Shown here: piece after piece, positions 40,725 to 49,767 of the stretch | How positions within the stretch are numbered: position 1 is the first letter of the stretch | Layout: the number at the start of each line of letters is the position of its first letter | NCBI GenBank assembly: GCA_023053575.1 | Contig: JAKZAP010000012.1 | Location: 6,014,230 to 6,078,229 of the forward strand | Length of the DNA stretch: 64,000 nucleotides | Direction of reading: 5' to 3' | Source of the DNA: Branchinecta lynchi | Lineage: Eukaryota > Arthropoda > Branchiopoda > Anostraca > Branchinectidae | Program-made: the position numbers and the translations under genes | The notes under the pieces: generated by a model | What the model was told of the DNA's origin: nothing | Database searches by the model: none | What the model saw: only the letters and a program-made list of their open reading frames with translations

Positions 40725-41942
40725 CTATGTTCTTTTCTTTCTGATTTGCGCCACCTCCTCCACCTCTGTTGCCTCTTCTTTCTTATTGGCTTCCTCGTTG
40801 CTGACGACGTCCAGATCAGCCAAACCGTTGGGAAATGTACTGAGGAGCTGATCTTCTAATCCGCTTCTTATTATTCCTTCATCTTTCATGTCCCTTCCCT
40901 TGACACCTCTGACACGCCTAATATAGTGACCTGGCTTGTATCCTGAGTTGAAGAATTCGTCATCCTCGAACGAGAATATGGGACGACCCATTGTGTACAC
41001 TTTCTCGATCCCGGGCCCGTGAGCTGGTCGAGGATTGTACTGCTGCTGTTGCTGAGAGCGATTATCTTGGCTCCCTGCTTCCTCTCCATTGCCGCTGATG
41101 TTAATTACAACTGTGCTCTTAGTGTGCCCAGGTCCTTTCTCCTCCTTTAGAAAATAGTGGCCCCAGGGCCCCTGGTCTTCTTCGATCTGGGTTCCGTATT
41201 GATCTGGATACTGGACATTATTTGTGTTGACCTCCAGCGTGGCTTGGTAGTGCTCGACAACGGGCTGGGGGTTTTGCACCGCCTGCTCTTGAATGCTTGC
41301 TGCAAGGTTGTTGGTCATTACAGTCACCAGCTGAGATATATCGTCTGCCGATGAGTTGTCCTCTGGCTTTTCGATTGTTTCTGACACCACATCTCTGGCT
41401 AGTTCATCTGCTGCCTTTTTTCCGGCCATGTTAGTGTCAGCCAATAGGGATTTGTCTTCTGCCGGTAGGTCCCCTGCGTTGTTGTTTTCCTCTACACTGT
41501 TGGCATTGGAAGTCTGCGATAAGTTTTCACCTGGTTGATTCTTCTCAAGTTGATCGACGGATGTCGAGTTTTCGAAGGCCTTCAACAACATGTGTACTAG
41601 AAAACCGACTTTATATGCGAGGTTTTCAACGACCTCCTCGAGGGTTTCCACGCGCTGAAGAAGAAATTCCTGGTTTCTCTGCATGGCCGTCACGACTCTC
41701 ATCGTTGCCGGCTTAGTTGTGACAGTCCCAAACGTACGGACGATGTTGTCTCTCGTCTGCTGGTCAATGAAGGGCTTTTGAGGTGGGATTGACTGGAAGT
41801 CTGGAGGAGATAAACCGTGGAGCTCAAAGAAGGGGTGACGCCTGAAGATGTGGGCCTCATCGTGGGAGCCAGAAAGTTGGGATTTGGCGGGGATGATGGT
41901 GACGAGGACGAAGATGAATGCGGGGAAGATTGCTTGTGTCAT
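40725..41942 (-). CDS. Putative secreted acidic protein, 405 aa
   Basis: Not recognised. Residues 1-~21 look like a signal peptide (MTQ then a hydrophobic AIFPAFIFVLVTIIPAKS). Residues ~92-124 are amphipathic and could form a short coiled coil (LLQRVETLEEVVENLAYKV). Residues ~125-215 are acidic and Asn/Glu-rich, there is a QQQQQ run near 298, and basic pairs occur near 344 (IRRVRGVKGR) and at the end (RKKRT). There are no cysteines. Upstream, the minus strand has a good acceptor (CTTTGCTATTCTTAG, exon edge 41958), so a 5' non-coding or short coding exon lies further upstream. A matrix, shell or proprotein role is possible but unproven. Confidence 0.75.
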   Translation of the reverse strand: MTQAIFPAFIFVLVTIIPAKSQLSGSHDEAHIFRRHPFFELHGLSPPDFQSIPPQKPFIDQQTRDNIVRTFGTVTTKPATMRVVTAMQRNQEFLLQRVETLEEVVENLAYKVGFLVHMLLKAFENSTSVDQLEKNQPGENLSQTSNANSVEENNNAGDLPAEDKSLLADTNMAGKKAADELARDVVSETIEKPEDNSSADDISQLVTVMTNNLAASIQEQAVQNPQPVVEHYQATLEVNTNNVQYPDQYGTQIEEDQGPWGHYFLKEEKGPGHTKSTVVINISGNGEEAGSQDNRSQQQQQYNPRPAHGPGIEKVYTMGRPIFSFEDDEFFNSGYKPGHYIRRVRGVKGRDMKDEGIIRSGLEDQLLSTFPNGLADLDVVSNEEANKKEEATEVEEVAQIRKKRT

Positions 41943-42009
41943 CGTTTGCAGAGGCGTTCTAAGAATAGCAAAGGTAAATTAAAAGACTCGTCTGTACCTA
42001 TGATGCTAA

Positions 42010-43190
42010 TTCCCTTCCTTAATCAATTCTTATTGCGAGACTGTGTACTAAAACAAAAACAAAAAAGATGCCAAGGCCCGGGTGTAAGCACTAAGCAGAC
42101 GAGTTTCAATTGCTCATCTCGAAACACCTCAGCAGACAGTTTTATTTGTGCGAGATCTCCTTTAAACTTTTTAACGAGTGGTATCAAGGACACATTTCAG
42201 TTCCACTGTCTTAGTTTTACGAGTTGCTTAACGGTTGATCGCCTCTTAGTCAAATACTGCTTTCCCGCTCTCACCTTTCCCCTCACCAGTCTCCTCATCT
42301 TTCCTCACCTGGCTCATACCTCCACCCCACCCTACGGAACGCTTCTCATCGATTCACGGTTGTGATGTACGAACACTGTTTTAGCTATTTTTGCGTCTAC
42401 TCATGTAATTCGTAGCCTGTCAAGTTTGTCGATTGATACGACTCCTGGTCTTTTGAAATTGAGGCGGGGGGTCTCGGAGGAGCCGTTGATATATCTATCT
42501 ATAGATATTAAGGACCTTGCAAGTGCCGTACGAGCTTTCCGCTCTTGTTTCTTGATAGCACGGAAAAAAAAAATATTTTTGATATTCTGCCAGTGTCTTA
42601 ATACTTGTTGAGTCACAACACTGTAATTTTGTTAAGGCTTAAAGATGCAAGGGGATTGTCTTCCCGAGCAGATGTACAGTTGAGCGATGCAGAGAAACAT
42701 TGCATTCAACAACAGCCTCATCTTGCGTTTGAAGAAAAAATATAAAATATTTACCAATATTCAAAACATATTGTAACGTGTCACTCTTTCTAGATGCTAC
42801 TGTTAGCACCGACAATTTTATTGCCTTACTTTTTTAATGTCTGACAGATGGTACCTTTATTTCCTCGACTTCAGGTACTTTCTCAACCTGCAATTCGTCC
42901 AGAAGAAAAATAAACTAAAATTAATGAAGTAATATAATGGTGTTTTCACGTCCCTTACTTCACAAAAACACAAACAAGAAAAAGGCTGGATTTCCACGTT
43001 TTCGAAAACAAGTTTGGAGGATTTTTATCTAGCCATTATATTCTGTATATTAATAACGTAAAAAAATTTCTTTTCTTGAATATGTTAAACGGAAAAATTA
43101 ATAGTCTAACTAGTGTATTTAAAATAGATAATAAAACTTACAAGTTTAACTGAAAAAACAACTTACTTTCGTATCATTTAACTGAACACA
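42010..43190. other. Upstream region of the 405-aa gene
   Basis: At 42508-42552 there is a tandem-unit element 3' end (TTGCAAGTGCCGTACGAGCT, CCGCTCTTGTTTC). The rest is AT-rich and unassigned. The missing 5' exon of the minus-strand gene may lie here. Confidence 0.45.
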
Positions 43191-43191
43191 C

Positions 43192-43575
43192 TGCATTATT
43201 TGGATTTGTGTTGAGCGATTTTTGTTTCCCACTATTTCTCTAATATGACTTTCAGAACATCTACAGCCGTCCTCACAACGCAAAATTCTACTATGACGCA
43301 GAAAATTTGAATCTCAATACAAACGCGGCTTTTCAGTGGTCAGTGATCAGCTCGTGGAGGGTAGCGGACTGCGTGAAGACTTACTTCTCGTAAACCTTTT
43401 TCGTCGAGCATACATCACAGGCACAAGCGCATAGAGGTACCACAGATCCGAGAGAGAAATTGTGCTATATGAAAATGACTATTCTTGAATAGTGGAGTGA
43501 CGAAGTAACGCATTACTTTAAGTGAATTAGTGATGGAAAACTGGATTGTCCTATCTCTTTTCCGTTAAACTTCAT
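43192..43575 (+). repeat. Family D dispersed repeat, copy 3
   Basis: ACGCAAAATTCTACTATGAC, GCGCATAGAGGTACCACAGA, ATAGTGGAGTGACGAAGTAA and GGATTGTCCTATCTC in order. Confidence 0.7.
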
Positions 43576-43679
43576 TCCCTCGAGGCTTTAATTCCACCTC
43601 CCACACCTTAGAAGAAAAGGGGTACTAATAAAACTTGCCACTCTTCTCCCTATAATCAAGAACATTAATTAAGCAAAAG

Positions 43680-44010
43680 AAATTCCGTCTCCCGATCGAC
43701 CAGCGGAGTCGAATGGATTTCTGATGCCCTGCCCGATGCAAAAGAGCGGAGATTAGGAGATACGCGGAACATCACAATTCGTTAACTCTACAAACAGCTC
43801 TTCGCAGTAAACCCGTAGAAGAAAAATCGAGAGTAAGTGACTGTTGGTTGTTTAACATGACGTCACTATGCTACGGAATTTTCCTCTTAATGCAGCGGCT
43901 AAGAGGGAAGTAGACGAACTTCAACTCAAAGCTCAGGAAGTAGCTCTTGCTCTGTCCATTTCTGCCCGGGTATCCATAGTCGTTGTATGGGACCGATCCT
44001 CGAAAAGTCG
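43680..44010 (+). repeat. Repeat related to the interior of the 11689-12107 MITE
   Basis: CCGTCTCCCGATCGACC, CTACAAACAGCT, GAGGGAAGTAGACGAACTTC and GGGTATCCATAGTCGTTGTA match 11710-12070. The inverted ends are not retained. The frame across it is not supported as a gene. Confidence 0.55.
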
Positions 44011-44880
44011 CTTTTCAGGTGTATTAAAACCTCCGCTTATCCACGCCCTATATAACCAGGAAGTAATGGTAGTCTGTAACTTACTTTTTGCACGTGCCGT
44101 AACTACCTATATTCAAAAGAGGAATTTCTTTCTCATAACTTTGGTCTTTCTTTTCACGAAGACCAACAGAACTGGCAAAAAACGAGGGAGGCAGGACCCC
44201 TGTTCTAATTTTCTTCATGGTATTCCTTGAGAGTTCAGAGACAGTAAAATCAGTTCTACGCAAAAGTAATCGATTCTCCGCGTCTTCGAAGAAGAGCGCG
44301 GGCAGCACATTCTTCTTTTGATATAGCTGCGCGCCATCTAGCGCTAACAAAAAAGACTTCTTATTGGGGGAGAAGATCTTCTAGAAATATAAAGACCATT
44401 CGAATAGGTTTGAACAGCTTGTCACAGGTCGTTGATGTTATCAAGAGTTTGTAATACTACTGCGTAGTATGTTATAGTAAAGGTGCAGCGTTAGCCTTCT
44501 CAGGCCACACTGGGTGGTGGATCTTCGAAACTCTGCGTACAGTCAGTAAGTACAAGGTGCCGGCGACAAGCTATCCTAGTGCTTTCACACTAGTCCCCGA
44601 AGCCGCTCCGAAAGTCGGCGGTGGGCCGCCGCCGAAAACATTTCGGCGCGTTGGCGGCCAGCCGGTAAAATTATGACGCTGTGTCTTTTAGGTGATATGT
44701 ATCAGATTCTATTTCCATTGAGCTTTATCTTCCCTAGGCTCAAGGTTGTTGTTCGACTTTTGCTAATCAGCAAGTGCGCTAACAGAAAAGTCTTCGATTG
44801 TAGCGGCAGTGCAAGAATGACACTTTCTACTAAAAACTGTATGTTGGCTTCAAACCGTGTAAACAAAGTGCCAAATAGCG
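44010..44880. other. Unassigned; GC-rich palindromic patch
   Basis: At about 44610-44660 there is a dense GGCCGCCGCCGAAAACATTT...CGGCGCGTTGGCGGCC patch. Otherwise nothing was recognised. Confidence 0.4.
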
Positions 44881-45360
44881 TTCGTGCTGCCTGTCGGTTC
44901 GTCATTCTGTCCAACTTTTGTTAGTTCAGACACGTCCAGACAAGCTAGGTCGGTGAAACTTGTCATTCCTTCTGGACGGTACCGTAGTTTCAGTGAACGT
45001 TGGCAAACTCTTGAAAACCTCCATTGCTGGAGGAATCCAAATTCTCTAGAAATACCCTCGATTATTGGAGATTTCCCGGTTGAAGAAATTGTATTTATAG
45101 TACCACAGCAGGTAGCTTATATATTCAGGGATTGTATGGCACTTGCAGCCTTCGACTAAAGCGCCTCGTAGCGACCATGACGTCTCTCCGTCGGTTCGTG
45201 TATTCCTTTGTCTAATTTTGCTAGTCCCGGCATTTCCATATAAGCTAGGACTATGAAGGGTATAAAGGACCCGCCTGATACGCAATGAAAACTTATTTTC
45301 CGGATCCGATCATCCGTGTGTGGATGGAGGGTGGGGGAATACAGGACCTTGTGACCTGCG
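44880..45360 (+). repeat. Fragments of hairpin-bounded tandem-unit elements
   Basis: 44890-44965 keeps TGTTAGTTCAGACACGTCCA, CAAGCTAGGTCGGTGAAACT. 45134-45360 keeps TATGGCACTTGCAGCCTTCG, TCCGTCGGTTCG, TTTTGCTAGTCCCGGCATTT and TCCGGATCCGATCATC. These are the 5' portions of two + strand elements without their tandem bodies. Confidence 0.6.
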
Positions 45361-45372
45361 TGCAGTGTGTAA

Positions 45373-45455
45373 ACGGTCATGGGTCCTAGGCAGCCTGGGA
45401 TTTGAACCTAGGACCTTCGGCTTTCAAGGCAACTACTCTGCCACTGAGGTATAGA
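45373..45455 (-). repeat. tRNA-derived SINE or tRNA pseudogene
   Basis: On the minus strand, ACCTCAGTGGCAGAGTAG resembles an A box and GGTTCAAATCC is a good B box, with a plausible CTTGAAA anticodon loop (anticodon TGA). The anticodon stem has mismatches and the acceptor stem does not close, so a functional tRNA is unlikely. Confidence 0.55.
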
Positions 45456-45911
45456 GGGGCTTTTGAACTTCGTTTGCAAACCACTATAATGGCTACGAAG
45501 AAGCAGGCCGAAGGAACAGTGATCCCGCCGAAAACAAATCTATCTAAGCACTTCACATGCCGATGTCACGGATTTAAATAGTATAGATGGAATTTTACAC
45601 GAGGGACTTGTCCTGTGACAAAAGGCATATTCTTGCCGTTCCCCGAGGAGTCGGACTCCGCTTACGGAAAACAACGAGAACACAGGGAATGCTTCTAAAA
45701 TGGATTTTGATATAAAAAAAAATATGCATTTGACGAAATTAGTCTAGATCCATTTTATTTTGGGTTTTGTTTATTCTGATTGTTTGTAGTTAACTTTACA
45801 TTGCACCCAGACCAGCAAAAATTGATTCCCCTACGAATCTGAAAGGGAGTCCTTTTTGATGATGGCGATGATAATGCAAATATTCTTTGAGCCCAAGCTG
45901 ACTTTGAAACA

Positions 45912-46199
45912 TTTATTCAAACAATGTTTTCAACGGATACGTCAGCTACAATTCTTCATCAGCGATATTTCGGCCCTTCTTGGCAAGGGTCCTCGTCAGG
46001 CTGTCAATCCTCTGGTTCAACTTCGGGGAAGGAAACAAACCTGTAATCAAGGAAACAGACCTGTAATCAGGTTTGTTTCCTTCCCGAAGTTGAACCAGAG
46101 GATTGAAAGCCTGACGAGGACCCTTGCCAAGAAGGGCCGAAATATCGCTGATGAAGAATCGTAGCTGACGTATCCGTTGAAAACATTGTTTGAATAAAG
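45912..46199. repeat. Near-perfect 288-bp hairpin, fold-back family
   Basis: The left arm, from TTTATTCAAACAATGTTTTC, is mirrored by the right arm ending CATTGTTTGAATAAA. Arms are about 135 bp each around a centre near 46056-46065 (GTAATCAAGGAAACAGACCT). Each arm carries the family core: on the strand reading CTGACGAGGACCCTTGCC it continues AAGAAGGGCCGAAATATCGC. Because the arms mirror, almost the same protein-like frame appears on both strands; neither is a gene. Confidence 0.92.
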
Positions 46200-46339
46200 A
46201 TGATAATGTACATGGGGATTCGTGAGAATACGGGGAGTGAGTCCGTGGACAAACCAAAACGCAAGGACTCCTCAAAAGGAGTCCTCGGGAAACGACAGGA
46301 ATAAGCCTAAATAAAGCAGCTCATTTTTCAAGGTAAAGT

Positions 46340-47466
46340 CACTTGAGTAGTATTCCGTCTATGTAGTATCTGGTCGCATCCGGTACAGACCTCAAACGGC
46401 ACCTCTGGGTCCATGGCATGTGTGCCTTCCAAGATTCTCACTATCTTTTTTTTTGTCCCCATGCGCATCAAAAAATGTCTGGAACCTCCCTCAACCCCCA
46501 CCATGTCCACATGCGATTCTGACACGTAAATATCCTATCTGATCACCCACAGTGTCACTCGAATGGTAGCACTTCCGGATTTTGGACCCGTTACCTTTGC
46601 ACAATCCAAGTTTCATCGCAATCATTCTATCCACCTGGTTCCTATGTTTGTTACCGAGCCTCTTCTTTCATCCCCACCACCATGGTCGTATGCAATTCGG
46701 ACACGCATATGTTTCATCTACGGCACATAACTACCGAATAATTTGCCTTTGATTCGGAGAACATCCGGAAAATTTTCGGTGACACACAACTCCCCCCGAC
46801 GAGACCGGATCTGGTCTCAAACATATCTAGGTTCCATGACCTTTGGACGCTACAAAATGTTAACCGATTTCGTGCCCCCCCCCCCCCCCCCAAGTCGGAT
46901 GTGATTCGAAAAATTCCTGTCGCATCTGGAGCAACGACCAAGTTTCTCCCGAACCGAAGTACTTCCGGAAATTTTAAGTCACGCCCCTTCTAGCTCCCCA
47001 CACCAAGGTTGTATTCAGCCGGGCTTCAAAATCACACATCTGAGCCCGATAACCTTTGTTCCGTCCACGTTTCGTCCCAATCCCTATTCCTTTGCAAAGA
47101 ATGTTCCGAAATTGTTCGCATGTTCCAAATATGGAATCCTTCTATTCCGTCGCAGCATCCCAAAATTCCCGAAGTCCCCCTCGCCCCGTGGTCGGATGTG
47201 ATTTGGCCTTTTAAATGGAATATCGCTCTGCTCCTCTGAATCGGGTTACGCGAGTCACAAGTTTCCGTACTCCCCTTCCCTCCACCGCAACATGGACAAT
47301 GGATTTAATCCGGCAAAACACGAGTTTCGCTGTGCATTTAAGCATGTGAAGTGTCATCGTCTTTAGCTTACGCGGAGCGGATTTACCGAAAAGTGAGACA
47401 GATGGATCACCATTACGATCGCTGTACGGCACTTGAACCGAAAACTGCAAGTACCATAACAACTCG
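46340..47466 (-). mobile_element. Hairpin-bounded tandem-unit element, minus strand, diverged
   Basis: The 5' end on the minus strand is the hairpin around 47427-47456 (CGGCACTTGAACCG and CAAGTACCA on the + strand) preceded by ATCGCTGTA. The body is runs of GTCGCATCCGG / GTCGGATGTGATTCG units with C-rich tracts and CAAGTTTCATCGCAATC-like motifs. The 3' end is not clear. Much older than element 1. Confidence 0.55.
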
Positions 47467-47756
47467 GACAATTTGTGGTAGCAAAATTGCAAAAATTTGT
47501 TGGAAAACGGAAAAATAGCCGAAAAAATGCTAAAATCAACAAAATTTCGGCGCACCGCCGCCGACCCAAATTCTCTCCGCCGCCGCAGAATTTAGATTTG
47601 GCGCGGCTTCGGGGACTATTTCACACACCCTTCCTGTGGCCTTCCCCAGATTTCTCCAGGTCCCATCTGAATCTGGATGGGCTTCGGCTTGTCTTACAGG
47701 GTCACACCAGTAACCACGTCCCCCCCCCCAAAAAAAAAAGGTCGTCACCGCCGAGG

Positions 47757-47822
47757 TTTGAAACAGGGACCCTTCGCTTGTGAGTTCAGCGGGCTAACCA
47801 TTCAGCCAAGAGGGACGTACTA
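47757..47822 (-). repeat. tRNA-like SINE fragment
   Basis: The minus strand has TTGGCTGAATGGTTAGCCC (A-box-like) and TCCCTGTTTCAAACC (B-box-like). The arms are imperfect; not a functional tRNA. Confidence 0.5.
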
Positions 47823-47965
47823 GAACAGCCGTCCACTCGATTATTGGTCATTGGAAATAACTAAATAAGAAGTACATATTATAAATATGGTTCAAAATAT
47901 CAGACGGTCATAGATAGTCCCGGTCCCCACTTCTCATTAAAGTCCCTCCGAAAAGAGCAGACAGT

Positions 47966-48270
47966 GAGCGTGTTCCATCCTACTTACCGTAGTTACTACG
48001 CATGACGTCACGAATTCTGGCTTTTTGCCGTCAAGGCTGGAACGATTTTTCTATTTTCCAGCAGGATCTCACGCCAGGGGCGAATCCGACCAATCACATT
48101 GCAGAGATGCGTAGTTACTACGCTTACTACGCTCCCGAGCATGGTAAGCAAATAGTAACTATTAGTTACTATTCCGACAAGGTTGGAACGGTCAGCGTAG
48201 TAACTTTTTGTGAGGATGGAACGGAAATAGTTACTAATAGTAACTATTGTTACAAGGGTGGAACACGCTC
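47966..48270. mobile_element. Palindromic MITE, GAGCGTGTTCC family, copy 4
   Basis: The best-preserved copy: GAGCGTGTTCCATCCTACTT at the left and AGGGTGGAACACGCTC at the right, 305 bp. The interior has AAATAGTAACTATTAGTTAC and related palindromes. The open frame over most of it is not a gene. Confidence 0.85.
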
Positions 48271-48289
48271 AGTATGACAATCTAGTTCC

Positions 48290-48610
48290 CAACACTTGTT
48301 CACTTAAAGAGGATTGAAGACCCGATGAAAATTCGTAACTTCGTTGATCCGCTATTCACTTGTCGAATTTTCTTCTCGGATCTGTGGTACCACTGTGCGC
48401 TTGTACCTGTGCTTGACGGAAGCGATTTACGAAAAGTAAGTGTTCACACAGTGGCCAGTGACCGCCTAGCTCACACTGGCCACTAAAAAGCCGCGTTTGT
48501 ATTGAGATTCAGATTTTCCGCAACATAGTAGAATGTTGCGTTGTGAGGAGGGCCGTAGATATTCCGAACGTCAAACTAGAGCAAATAGTGAACAAAAGAA
48601 GAAGTTGGGT
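48290..48610 (-). repeat. Family D dispersed repeat, inverted copy
   Basis: TCGGATCTGTGGTACCACTG, TACGAAAAGTAAGTGTTCAC and AATGTTGCGTTGTGAGGAGG are reverse complements of the family D blocks. Confidence 0.65.
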
Positions 48611-49019
48611 TTTCAATTAAACTTTAACGACCCGGGGTTTGTTTCTCGACTTTCTCTCAATTTATCCTTGCTCCGACCGACGAAATTCCCGACCCGAGTG
48701 AATTATTTCCTTGAACCGAAACTTCTTCATTATCACTTCTCTGCAAGGCTGAACCCTCTAGCCCCGTGGTGCTACGAATGCAGATGATATTGTCTGTGGG
48801 ATAAGCAAATTAAAACGTTGGTCTTATTTGGTTTTCATCATAAGTCCCGTCTTGTGGGTCCCGGTTTGTCTACAAAGATGAGTTAAGAAATTCACTTCTG
48901 GTTTGATTCTCACGGTACAAGTACCTTGTATCACAAATCCTCTACGTAATATCAGTCTAATCAATGGGATGGAAATTTATTGAATAACTTCTATAAGCTG
49001 TGAACAGTTAAGATAAATT

Positions 49020-49475
49020 TGCCGTCGGCGGGAGGAAGTGTATTTTAAAGCGGGTCTTAAAAGGGAGGAAACACGGGATTTGATTAGTTGTAGGGCAGAC
49101 AGTCTGCCACTGGGGGAGAGAAGACGGTATATTGGGAGGGCAAAGGGTCGGTCCGGTCCTTATTCATGTCCGATGTGTGGCAGCATGGACGAGAATTTAA
49201 AGCATTTATTGTGTGAATGTGAAAGTTTGAGTGAACTTAGGTTAGAAATTTTTGGTGTGAACGGAAGGGGAATGGATGAAGAATGGATGTGTGGTGTAAT
49301 AGGGAATAACTGTTTTGGAAATATAAAACAGCTGGTGAGGTTCCTCAGGGTAGCCTTAGCCCATAGGGATAGGTGCCTATAGGAGTTTAATATTTTTTGT
49401 GTGTGGTGTTGTTTTTTTGTTATATACGTATTTGCCATGGCCGTTGGCTTTTAGCGCAAATAAAATCTTATCTAA
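49020..49475 (+). mobile_element. LINE 3' end with C-terminal zinc knuckle
   Basis: The frame to 49382 carries SCRADSLPLG, then CPMCGSMDENLKHLLCECES, a CxxC...H...C knuckle typical of the C-terminus of some LINE ORF2 proteins, and LRVALAHRDRCL. A 3' UTR with GCCATGGCCGTTGGCTTTTA and AATAAAATCTTATCT follows. A third LINE family in this window, 5'-truncated. Confidence 0.8.
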
Positions 49476-49502
49476 TTGGTTTGCGAACTATGTAAAATAT
49501 GT

Positions 49503-49549
49503 AGCTCAGTGATAGAGAGGTACTGGGTTCAAATCCCGGCTGAGGACCA
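49503..49549 (+). repeat. Truncated tRNA-derived fragment
   Basis: GTAGCTCAGTGATAGAG (A box), then directly GGTTCAAATCCCGGCT (B box) and ACCA. The anticodon arm is missing, so it is a tRNA-derived fragment or SINE, not a gene. Confidence 0.55.
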
Positions 49550-49624
49550 CTTAGTTCTTCCAGTTAATACTATGCACTCTTTGTTCCACTGTAATAAATC
49601 ATTATCTGTACCCCAAGAACATTT

Positions 49625-49630
49625 TTTATT
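49625..49630 (-). terminator. Poly(A) signal for the 1080-aa gene
   Basis: AATAAA on the minus strand about 140 bp after the stop codon. Confidence 0.5.
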
Positions 49631-49767
49631 GTATTAATGTCTTAGCGCTTTTGGCTCTCCTTGTATAAACGCCTACAAAAATACCCTACGTATTGATTAA
49701 ATAATATGTATTTTATATCCATATTGTACGCAACTGAAAGAAATATATCAAAATCAGTTACACTTGT

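Noticed and set aside
41817..42365. 182-aa plus-strand frame
   Set aside because: It overlaps the N-terminus of the minus-strand secreted-protein gene antisense and has no recognisable features; the minus-strand gene is better supported.
43868..44230. 120-aa frame as a gene
   Set aside because: Its first part is a dispersed repeat also found at 11900-12085, and no protein family is recognisable.
45373..45455. Possible tRNA gene on the minus strand
   Set aside because: A- and B-box-like motifs and a loop with TGA are present, but the anticodon stem is mismatched and the acceptor stem does not close. Kept only as a SINE or pseudogene.
47757..47822. Possible tRNA gene on the minus strand
   Set aside because: Box-like motifs only; arms do not pair well enough for a working tRNA.
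48002..48277. 91-aa frame
   Set aside because: It lies wholly within a palindromic MITE; related copies show the same frame broken.
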